Assembly: GCA_965278945.1 (NCBI GenBank)
Contig: OZ257128.1
Location: 62,001 to 126,000 of the forward strand
From: UBA10649 sp965278945
GTDB lineage: Bacteria; Actinomycetota; Actinomycetes; S36-B12
Direction: 5' to 3'
Length of the DNA: 64,000 nucleotides
Part shown: piece by piece, positions 58,034 through 64,000 of the stretch
How the letters are laid out: each line of letters begins with the position of its first letter
How positions within the stretch are numbered: the stretch's first letter is position 1
Translations under genes and position numbers: made by a program
The notes under the pieces: model-generated
Told to the model about the DNA's origin: nothing
The model's input: only the letters and a program-made list of their open reading frames with translations
Database searches by the model: none

Positions 58034-58744
58034 ATGGCCAAGTCCGGTACGCCCGAAGCCCGCCTGCTTGTCGTCGACGATGAGCCGAACATCGTCGAAC
58101 TGCTTGAAGCCAGCCTGCGCTTCCACGGCTTCGAGGTGACGACCTGCGGAGACGGGACGACCGCGTTGAGCCTGGCCAAGTCCCTCAAGCCTGACCTCAT
58201 GGTGACCGACGTGATGATGCCGGGGTTGAACGGGTTCGAGCTGGTCCGCAGCCTTCGGGCCGACGGCTACCAGTTCCCCGTTCTGTTCCTCACCGCGAAG
58301 GACGCGGTCGATGATCGCGTCACCGGCCTGACGATCGGCGGCGACGACTACATCGTCAAGCCGTTCAGTCTCAGCGAGGTGGTCGCGCGTATCCGGACCG
58401 TGCTCAAGCGCGCGGGGACCGCACGAGTCGACCTAGCACCCGAGCTGCTGACCTACGCCGACCTCACGGTGAACGAGGCAGCGCACGACGTGCGCCGGGG
58501 CGACCGGGAGATCACGTTGTCTCCCACGGAGTTCCGGCTCCTGTGCTACTTGATGGAGAACGCCGAAACCGTGGTCAGCAAGGCCCAGATCCTCGACTCG
58601 GTGTGGCAGTACGACTTCGGCGGCGAGATGAACGTCGTCGAGTCGTACATCTCCTACCTGCGGCGCAAGATCGACATCGAGGATCCGCATCTCATCCACA
58701 CCGTCCGCGGGGTGGGATACGTGCTGCGCAGGCCGCGAACATGA
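58034..58744 (+). CDS. OmpR-family response regulator
   Basis: 236 residues. Receiver domain LVVDDEPNIVELL, phospho-Asp in DLMVTDVMMPGLNG, Lys in YIVKPFSLSE; C-terminal winged helix with EITLSPTEFRLLCYLMEN, LDSVWQYDF and the recognition region VVESYISYLRRKID ... VRGVGYVLR. AAAGGAG lies about 13 bases upstream. It overlaps the kinase gene by 4 bases. Probable direct regulator of the divergent MacAB-like operon. Confidence 0.94.
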   Translation: MAKSGTPEARLLVVDDEPNIVELLEASLRFHGFEVTTCGDGTTALSLAKSLKPDLMVTDVMMPGLNGFELVRSLRADGYQFPVLFLTAKDAVDDRVTGLTIGGDDYIVKPFSLSEVVARIRTVLKRAGTARVDLAPELLTYADLTVNEAAHDVRRGDREITLSPTEFRLLCYLMENAETVVSKAQILDSVWQYDFGGEMNVVESYISYLRRKIDIEDPHLIHTVRGVGYVLRRPRT

Positions 58745-60180
58745 TCCGGTCGATCACGCGACGGCCGCTGCGCGTGCAGATCAGCCTGCTCCTGGTCGTG
58801 CTGCTGTCGGTCGGGCTGATCGCGTCGTCCTTCATCGCGACCACCGCGCTTCGCGGCTACCTCACGGACCGAGTGGACGAAGCGATCCAGGGCGGAGCGC
58901 GGCCGGCCGGCGCGGCGCAACCTGCCTTTCCCTCCGTGATCATCAGCTCCGGGACGGAGTCGCCGGGGTTTCGGCCGCCGTCCCGGTTCTACATAGCGGC
59001 GGTGTACGCGAACGGCCAGACCACCGATGTCATCTCGGTCCCGGACTCGACCGGTGCCGAGGTCCCAGCGATCCCGGCTGCATCGGAACTGTCGGCCCTG
59101 ACCGGGCAGGCATTCACGGTCGGATCTGCCGACGGTGGCCCCGATTGGCGGATGGTCGTGACCGCGACAACCACGGGAGATGGCTGGATAGTCGTCGCGT
59201 CGTCGCTGGCCGACGTTCAGGCGACGGTAGGCCGCTTGGTGCTGCTGCAACTGGTCGTCGGCGTGATCGTGGTGATCATCGCGGGGGTCGTGGGCTACTG
59301 GATCGTGCGTAGGAGCCTGCGTCCGCTCGACGAGATGTCCGCGACTGCTCACACGATCGCGGACGGGGACCTCAGCCTGCGCGTGCCGGAGACGGGCGAC
59401 GGAGCCGAGGTCGATCAGCTCGCATCGTCGTTCAACACGATGGTGACGAGGATCGAGGCTTCCTTCGCCGCGCAGCGGGCCTCCGAGGTTCAGGCGCGAG
59501 CGTCCGAGGAGCGCATGCGTCAGTTTGTCGCCGACGCGAGCCACGAGTTGCGCACCCCGCTGACCTCCATCCGCGGGTATGCAGAGCTGATCGAGGAAGG
59601 GGCTGCAACGGACCGTGACCTCGCCCTCGAGCGGATCCAGAGCGAGGCGACGCGGATGGGCCTGCTCGTGGATGACCTGCTGATGCTCGCGCGACTCGAC
59701 CAGCACCGCCCGCTCGTCGCGGAGCCCGTTGACGTCCAGGCGCTCGTCCACGACGCTGTCGAGGGCGTGCTCGCCGGCTCGCCCGAACGACGCGTCGAGA
59801 TCCATCTGCCCGTCGTGGGCTCGGTCGTCGTCAACGGCGATCGCGATCGGCTGCGCCAAGTCCTGGACAACCTGCTGTCGAATGCGCTGCGCTACTCCTC
59901 GCCCGAGGACCTGGTCGAGGTGGCGGTGTCGGTCGAGTCCGGGTGGTGCGCGATCTCGGTTGTCGATCGGGGAGTCGGCCTGACGGAGGACGAAGCCGGC
60001 CAGGTGTTCGAGCGGCTCTATCGAACCGACGATGCCCGATCGCGCGTGCGTGGTGGCACAGGCCTTGGACTGGCCATCGTGCGATCCGTCGTCGAGGCGC
60101 ACGGTGGATCGGTCTCAGTCGTCAGCGAGGTCGGCTCAGGGTCGACGTTCGTCGTGCGACTTCCCCTGCTCGCCTCCTAG
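58741..60180 (+). CDS. Sensor histidine kinase
   Basis: 479 residues from ATG 58741. TM1 about 13-35, an extracytoplasmic sensor loop of about 140 residues (proline-rich RPPSRFYIAAVYANGQTTDVI), TM2 about 165-190, HAMP (RPLDEMSATAHTIADGDLSLRV), phospho-His in FVADASHELRTPLTSIRGY, N box DNLLSNALRYSS, G boxes VVDRGVGL and GGTGLGLAIV. The stop overlaps the convergent msrA stop. Confidence 0.94.
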   Translation: MIRSITRRPLRVQISLLLVVLLSVGLIASSFIATTALRGYLTDRVDEAIQGGARPAGAAQPAFPSVIISSGTESPGFRPPSRFYIAAVYANGQTTDVISVPDSTGAEVPAIPAASELSALTGQAFTVGSADGGPDWRMVVTATTTGDGWIVVASSLADVQATVGRLVLLQLVVGVIVVIIAGVVGYWIVRRSLRPLDEMSATAHTIADGDLSLRVPETGDGAEVDQLASSFNTMVTRIEASFAAQRASEVQARASEERMRQFVADASHELRTPLTSIRGYAELIEEGAATDRDLALERIQSEATRMGLLVDDLLMLARLDQHRPLVAEPVDVQALVHDAVEGVLAGSPERRVEIHLPVVGSVVVNGDRDRLRQVLDNLLSNALRYSSPEDLVEVAVSVESGWCAISVVDRGVGLTEDEAGQVFERLYRTDDARSRVRGGTGLGLAIVRSVVEAHGGSVSVVSEVGSGSTFVVRLPLLAS

Positions 60181-60833
60181 GACGCGAGTGCGGGCAGGGC
60201 CAGCCCGGTGTTGGCATGGCAGCGGTAGCCATTGGGATTCTTGTACAGGTACTGCTGGTGGTAGTCCTCGGCCAGGTAGTAAGTGCGCTCGGCGGCCGGC
60301 CCGATCTCCGTTGTGATGTCCGGGTATCCACGCTTGGAGATGACGTCCGCGTAGGCCGTGCGGGTCTGCTCGATGAGTTCGCGCTGCTCGTCGGTCGTGT
60401 AATAGATCGCGCTGCGGTACTGGGTCCCGGTGTCGTTGCCCTGGCGGTAGCCCTGCGTCGGATCGTGGTTCTCCCAGAAGGTCTTGAGGATGTCGTAGGT
60501 CGAGATGACTGACGGGTCGTACGCGACCATCGCCGTCTCCGTCTGACCGGTCATGCCGCTGCAGACCTCTTCGTATGTCGGGTTCGGCGTGAACCCACCC
60601 ATGTAGCCGACGCTCGTCGTGACGACGCCGGGAAGGCGCCAGTAGATCTCCTCAGCCCCCCAGAAGCACCCCATCGCCACGTAGATCACCGCAGTGCCGT
60701 CGGGCCACGGTCCAGTGAGAGACGTGCCGAGGACTGAGTGCACGGAAGGCGCGGGGAGGACTGGCCGGTCCCGGCCCGGCAATGCGGTGTCGGCGTCGAC
60801 CATGCGCGACTTGCTGAATCCGAAGATGCCCAT
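60177..60833 (-). CDS. msrA: Peptide-methionine (S)-S-oxide reductase
   Basis: Repairs oxidised methionine. ATG 60833 gives 218 residues and is 6 bases from the minus-strand TACCCT; ATG 60839 is in frame but touches that hexamer. Catalytic Cys in VAMGCFWGAEEIYW, then GYMGGFTPNPTYEEVCSGMTGQTE, NHDPTQGYRQGNDTGTQYRSAIYY, and a C-terminal RCHANTG with a possible resolving Cys. About 45 residues precede the catalytic core, as in the longer MsrA class. Confidence 0.93.
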   Translation of the reverse strand: MGIFGFSKSRMVDADTALPGRDRPVLPAPSVHSVLGTSLTGPWPDGTAVIYVAMGCFWGAEEIYWRLPGVVTTSVGYMGGFTPNPTYEEVCSGMTGQTETAMVAYDPSVISTYDILKTFWENHDPTQGYRQGNDTGTQYRSAIYYTTDEQRELIEQTRTAYADVISKRGYPDITTEIGPAAERTYYLAEDYHQQYLYKNPNGYRCHANTGLALPALAS

Positions 60834-60838
60834 CGCCA

Positions 60839-60845
60839 TAGGGTA
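60839..60845. promoter_or_regulatory. Overlapping divergent -10 elements of metB and msrA
   Basis: Plus strand TAGGGT (60839-60844) is 7 bases before ATG 60852 (metB). Minus strand TACCCT (complement of 60840-60845) is 6 bases before ATG 60833 (msrA). The two hexamers overlap by 5 bp, so one polymerase would exclude the other. Confidence 0.6.
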
Positions 60846-60851
60846 CGTGAC

Positions 60852-62012
60852 ATGGACGGATTCGACACTCGCGCGATTCACGCGGGGCAGGAACCGGACC
60901 CTCTGACCGGCGCGGTCGTGCCGCCGATCTACCAGGTCTCGACGTACGCGCAGGACGGGGTTGGCGGGCTGCGGGGAGGGTACGAGTACTCGCGCAGCGC
61001 CAATCCGACACGTACGGCCCTCCAGGAGTGCCTTGCCTCCCTGGAGGCGCCCGGGATCGAGGGTGCGATCGGGCTGGCCTTCGCCTCGGGGCTTGCGGCC
61101 GAGGACACTCTCATCCGCGCGCTGTGCAGGCCGGGAGATCACGCGGTCATTCCCGACGATGCGTATGGCGGCACCTACCGGCTGTTCGCCCGGGTCGCCG
61201 CGCCGTGGGGACTTGAGAACACCCCGGCCGCATTGACCGACCCAGATGCCGTAGCGGCCGCCATCATTCCTGGCCGGACGAAACTGGTCTGGGTGGAGAC
61301 ACCGACCAATCCGCTGATGAACATCGCGGACATCGCCGCGCTCGCGGACGTTGCGCACGCCTCGGGCGCGCTGCTGGTCGTCGATAACACCTTCGCCTCG
61401 CCCTACCTGCAGCAGCCGCTGTTGCTCGGAGCGGACGTAGTCGTGCACAGCACGACCAAGTACCTCGGCGGCCACAGTGACGTGATCGGCGGCGCGCTGG
61501 TCACGGCGGAGGCCGGCCTCGCCGAGTCCTTGGCCTACCACCAGAACGCGATGGGCGCGGTCGCCGGGCCGTTCGACAGTTGGCTCACGCTGCGTGGAAT
61601 CAAGACTCTAGGCGTGCGCATGGACCGGCACTGCGAGAACGCGGCGGCAGTCGCCGAGTTCCTGGTGCAGCACCCGGCTGTCTCCACCGTTCGCTGGCCC
61701 GGGCTGCCGAGCCACCCCGGTCATGCTGTCGCGGCACGCCAGATGCGCGGGTTCGGCGGCATGCTGTCCTTCCAGGTCGCCGCGGGTGAGCAGGCAGCAG
61801 TCGACCTGTGTGGTCGCACGACCGTGTTCACGCTCGCGGAATCACTGGGCGGGGTCGAATCGCTCATCGAGCACCCGGCTCGGATGACCCACGCGTCGGT
61901 GGCGGGCAGTCCCTTGGAGGTGCCTGCCGATCTGGTCCGGCTGTCGGTGGGGATCGAGACGGCAGCGGATCTCATCGCGGACCTCGAGCAGGCTCTCGCG
62001 GGATCGTCCTGA
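60852..62012 (+). CDS. metB: Cystathionine gamma-synthase / gamma-lyase
   Basis: 386-residue PLP enzyme of the Cys/Met metabolism family. FDTRAIHAGQEPDPLTGAVVPPIY, YEYSRSANPTRTALQECLASLE, WVETPTNPLMNI, VVDNTFASPYLQQPLLLGADVVVHSTTKYLGGHSDVIGG (PLP Lys, in two parts) and SLGGVESLIEHPARMTH. Sequence alone does not separate synthase from lyase; with cystathionine beta-synthase 10 kb away, either direction of transsulfuration is possible. Next gene starts 3 bases after the stop. Confidence 0.93.
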   Translation: MDGFDTRAIHAGQEPDPLTGAVVPPIYQVSTYAQDGVGGLRGGYEYSRSANPTRTALQECLASLEAPGIEGAIGLAFASGLAAEDTLIRALCRPGDHAVIPDDAYGGTYRLFARVAAPWGLENTPAALTDPDAVAAAIIPGRTKLVWVETPTNPLMNIADIAALADVAHASGALLVVDNTFASPYLQQPLLLGADVVVHSTTKYLGGHSDVIGGALVTAEAGLAESLAYHQNAMGAVAGPFDSWLTLRGIKTLGVRMDRHCENAAAVAEFLVQHPAVSTVRWPGLPSHPGHAVAARQMRGFGGMLSFQVAAGEQAAVDLCGRTTVFTLAESLGGVESLIEHPARMTHASVAGSPLEVPADLVRLSVGIETAADLIADLEQALAGSS

Positions 62013-62014
62013 CA

Positions 62015-62671
62015 GTGGTCAGCACGCATGGCCATGTGCGTGGAGAGCGCCGTTGGCCGATGGCCTTGGCCGTCCTTGTCGCAGCCGGACTGCACGTTCT
62101 GCTTCCCGAGCAGCTTCGAGTCCAAGGTGCCGCGTGGATGCTGTGGGCGGTGATCGGAATCCTCGTGGTTCTCATCCTCGCGGATCCCGGACGCATCGAC
62201 CGAGTGGATCGATGGATCCGCATCGTGACCGGCGTGCTGTTCGGACTCATCACCCTCGGCAATGCCTACGCTGCCGTGCAACTGGTCGTCGGCATCCTCG
62301 ACAACGCCAGCTTCACGCAGCCCGAGGAGCTGCTGATCAGCGGTGCGATCGTGTGGCTGACCAACGTGATCACGTTCGCGCTCTGGTTCTGGGACCTCGA
62401 CCGGGGTGGCGCTGCGGCACGAGCATCCGGGACGTCACGGACACCGGCACTGGTGTTCCCGGAGATGACCCACGCCGAGCACGTACCGCCGAACTGGCTG
62501 CCGAGGTTCGTCGATTACCTCGCCTTCTCCTTCTCCACGGCGACCGCCTTCAGCCCCACTGACGTGTCCGCGGTGAAGCCGTGGGCGAAGGCAATGGTGG
62601 TCTGCGAATCGCTGCTGTCGCTGGCATTGGCCGCACTCGTGATCGCCAGGGCGGTCAACGTCCTTCAGTGA
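62015..62671 (+). CDS. Membrane protein, DUF1345-like, unknown function
   Basis: 218 residues from GTG 62015; ATG at about 62060 is an alternative. Five or six hydrophobic segments (AVLVAAGLHVLLP; MLWAVIGILVVLILA; IVTGVLFGLITLGNAYAAV; GAIVWLTNVITFALWFWDLDRGG; SLLSLALAALVIARAVNVL) with PPNWLPRFVDYLAFSFSTATAFSPTDV before the last helix. That last stretch resembles the ion-channel-like region of DUF1345 proteins. Probably co-transcribed with metB. Confidence 0.7.
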   Translation: MVSTHGHVRGERRWPMALAVLVAAGLHVLLPEQLRVQGAAWMLWAVIGILVVLILADPGRIDRVDRWIRIVTGVLFGLITLGNAYAAVQLVVGILDNASFTQPEELLISGAIVWLTNVITFALWFWDLDRGGAAARASGTSRTPALVFPEMTHAEHVPPNWLPRFVDYLAFSFSTATAFSPTDVSAVKPWAKAMVVCESLLSLALAALVIARAVNVLQ

Positions 62672-62698
62672 GTTCGCGCGCGGCCCGTCGAATGTCGC

Positions 62699-62704
62699 TA
62701 ACGT
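62699..62704 (+). promoter_or_regulatory. Leaderless -10 of the SulP gene
   Basis: TAACGT, 7 bases before ATG 62712, identical in sequence and spacing to the yccA -10 at 49596. Confidence 0.6.
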
Positions 62705-62711
62705 CCGCCGC

Positions 62712-64000
62712 ATGAGCCTCGTGACGAATCTCGTCCCAGTGTCGATGCGCGGCTACCAGAAGTCGTGGTTCGCGGGAGACATCATCGCGGGTGCCACTCT
62801 CGCCGCCGTCGCGATTCCGGAGACGATGGGCTACACCTCTATCGCCCAGACCCCGATCGTCACGGGCCTGTACACGGTGATCTTCCCGACGATGCTCTTC
62901 GTCCTCCTCGGGTCCTCGCGTCTGCTCGTGGTCGGGGCCGATTCCGCGACGGCGGCGCTGCTCGCAGCAGGTCTCGGGGCAGCAGCGATACCCGGAGTCA
63001 CGCCCGGCTCCCAGCAGTGGCTGGGCTACTGCGGGGTGATCGCGCTGATGTGCGGGGCGCTGCTCGTCATCGCGCGCATCTTCAGGCTCGGCTTCCTCGG
63101 GGACTTCCTCAGCGCCTCGGTGCTCGTCGGATTCCTCACCGGTGTCGGCGTGCAGGTGTTCTCCGGGCAGATCCCCGACATGCTCGGGGTGCCGAAGGGG
63201 ACGGGAACCTGGTTCGAGCAGCAGTGGACGATGATCACGTCGATTACCGACCTGAACTGGCCGACGTTCGCCTTCGCGCTGGGCACGCTGGCGATCATTC
63301 TCGGCTTCAAGCGTGGGCTGCCGAAGGTGCCGGGCGCGATCATCGCGGTGGTGCTGTCGATCATCATCTCGGCCGCGGTCAACGCGGACGCGGACGGAGT
63401 GGCGATCGTCGGCCCAGTTCAGGGCGGCTTCCCACCCATCGGCCTGCCGGAGGGCGTCACGATGAGCGGCGTGTCCGCGAACATGGCCACTCTCATCGCG
63501 ATTGCCTTCTCGTGCTTCGTTCTCATCATTGCTCAGAGCGCTGCGACATCGCGAAGCTTCGCCATGAAGCATGGGCAACCGGTCGACATCAACCGTGACA
63601 TCGTCGGACTGTCAGGTGCCAACTTTGCCGCGGGCCTCAGCGGAACGTTCGTCGTCAACGGCAGCCCCACTAAGACACAGATCCTCGACGAGCAGAAGGG
63701 ACGTACTCAGCTCGCGAACTTCACGATGGCGGTGATCGTCCTCCTCGTCGTGCTGTTCTTCACTGGGCTCCTGGCAGACATGCCCAAGTCGGTGCTCGCC
63801 GCGATCGTCTTCCTCATCGGCGTCGATCTGGTCGACATCGCGGGCCTGAAGCTGATCGCTCGAGTGCGGACGAGTGAGTTCGTCATTGCGGTCGTCACGG
63901 CAGTGGTCGTCTGCGCGGTAGGCGTAGAGCAGGGCATCATTCTGGCGATCGTCGTGTCGATCCTCAACATCATCCGTCGCCAGTACCGGCCGCGCGACTA
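62712..64000 (+). CDS. SulP-family anion transporter, 3' end outside window
   Basis: About 430 residues are present and the frame is open at the window end. SulP marks: SWFAGDIIAGATLAAVAIPETMGYTSIAQTP near the N-terminus, FVLLGSSRLLVVGADSATAALLAAG, GFLGDFLSASVLVGFLTGVGVQV and GLSGTFVVNGSPTKTQI. About 11-12 membrane helices are seen. A cytoplasmic STAS domain, if present, would lie beyond base 64000. Sulfate, bicarbonate or dicarboxylate are all possible substrates. Confidence 0.92.
   Translation, partial: MSLVTNLVPVSMRGYQKSWFAGDIIAGATLAAVAIPETMGYTSIAQTPIVTGLYTVIFPTMLFVLLGSSRLLVVGADSATAALLAAGLGAAAIPGVTPGSQQWLGYCGVIALMCGALLVIARIFRLGFLGDFLSASVLVGFLTGVGVQVFSGQIPDMLGVPKGTGTWFEQQWTMITSITDLNWPTFAFALGTLAIILGFKRGLPKVPGAIIAVVLSIIISAAVNADADGVAIVGPVQGGFPPIGLPEGVTMSGVSANMATLIAIAFSCFVLIIAQSAATSRSFAMKHGQPVDINRDIVGLSGANFAAGLSGTFVVNGSPTKTQILDEQKGRTQLANFTMAVIVLLVVLFFTGLLADMPKSVLAAIVFLIGVDLVDIAGLKLIARVRTSEFVIAVVTAVVVCAVGVEQGIILAIVVSILNIIRRQYRPRD

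Overview
This window reads as a high-G+C actinomycete chromosome segment. By eye it is about two thirds G+C, with dense co-directional operons, 4-base start/stop overlaps and many GTG starts. Gene families that are typical of Actinomycetota include DUF3180, DUF501, LpqU-like, a TetR/acyl-CoA desaturase pair, a UDG family 5 enzyme, an MMPL exporter and an Rv2747-type ArgA. The order glmU-prs-rplY-pth ... mfd-lpqU-mazG ... eno-ftsB-DUF501-ppx matches the mycobacterial Rv1014c-Rv1026 neighbourhood. I cannot name a genus. There is no phage, plasmid, transposase or CRISPR array.

Layout. 1-9.5 kb: folate genes (folP 3' part, folB, folK, DUF3180), then a minus-strand pair of a MidA/NDUFAF7-type methyltransferase and a stand-alone NuoD-like protein, then a pantothenate/NAD/CoA operon (Rossmann-DUF2520 protein, panC, nadB, nadC, coaX). 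9.5-18.6 kb: HAD hydrolase, lysS, argA, secreted amidase, a divergent marR/mmpL pair, and a desaturase-tetR operon. 18.7-28.4 kb: tRNA-Gln, glmU, prs, rplY, pth, a CysQ-type phosphatase, mfd, an LpqU-like lipoprotein, mazG. 28.4-35.5 kb: accessory cargo separating mazG from eno (DUF885 peptidase, PLP fold-III enzyme, aldonolactone oxidase, NERD-helicase, MFS). 35.5-38.8 kb: eno, ftsB, DUF501, ppx. 38.8-47.9 kb: a glucoside-use regulon (LacI, GH13, MsmK-type ATPase, binding protein, two permeases, GH1). 47.9-53 kb: dienelactone hydrolase, UDG, an odd tRNA, small proteins, YccA, cystathionine beta-synthase and a frameshifted VOC protein. 53-60.2 kb: a MacAB-like efflux operon with two accessory envelope proteins, divergent from a two-component system. 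60.2-64 kb: msrA, metB, a membrane protein and a SulP transporter cut by the window end.

Regulation. Many transcription units start with TANNNT (or CANNNT) exactly 6-7 bases before ATG/GTG, implying leaderless mRNAs; in several places the upstream gene's stop codon forms part of the -10. Genes that instead have Shine-Dalgarno sequences tend to carry operators (MarR, TetR, LacI and PhoP-type sites) or a structured leader (rplY).

Most unusual structure. Three copies of a 67-73 bp palindromic element with near-identical arms and a conserved CGGNACC loop core sit between convergent genes. At two other convergent junctions a second kind of element builds a hairpin out of a copy of the neighbouring gene's own 3' end followed by a shared GC-rich tail. 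Other points of interest are a pth gene with an apparent ATT start, a tRNA with a UAA anticodon but no long variable arm, an rplY whose C-terminal domain is replaced by an Ala/Glu-rich tail, and a large internal duplication in the MMPL protein.
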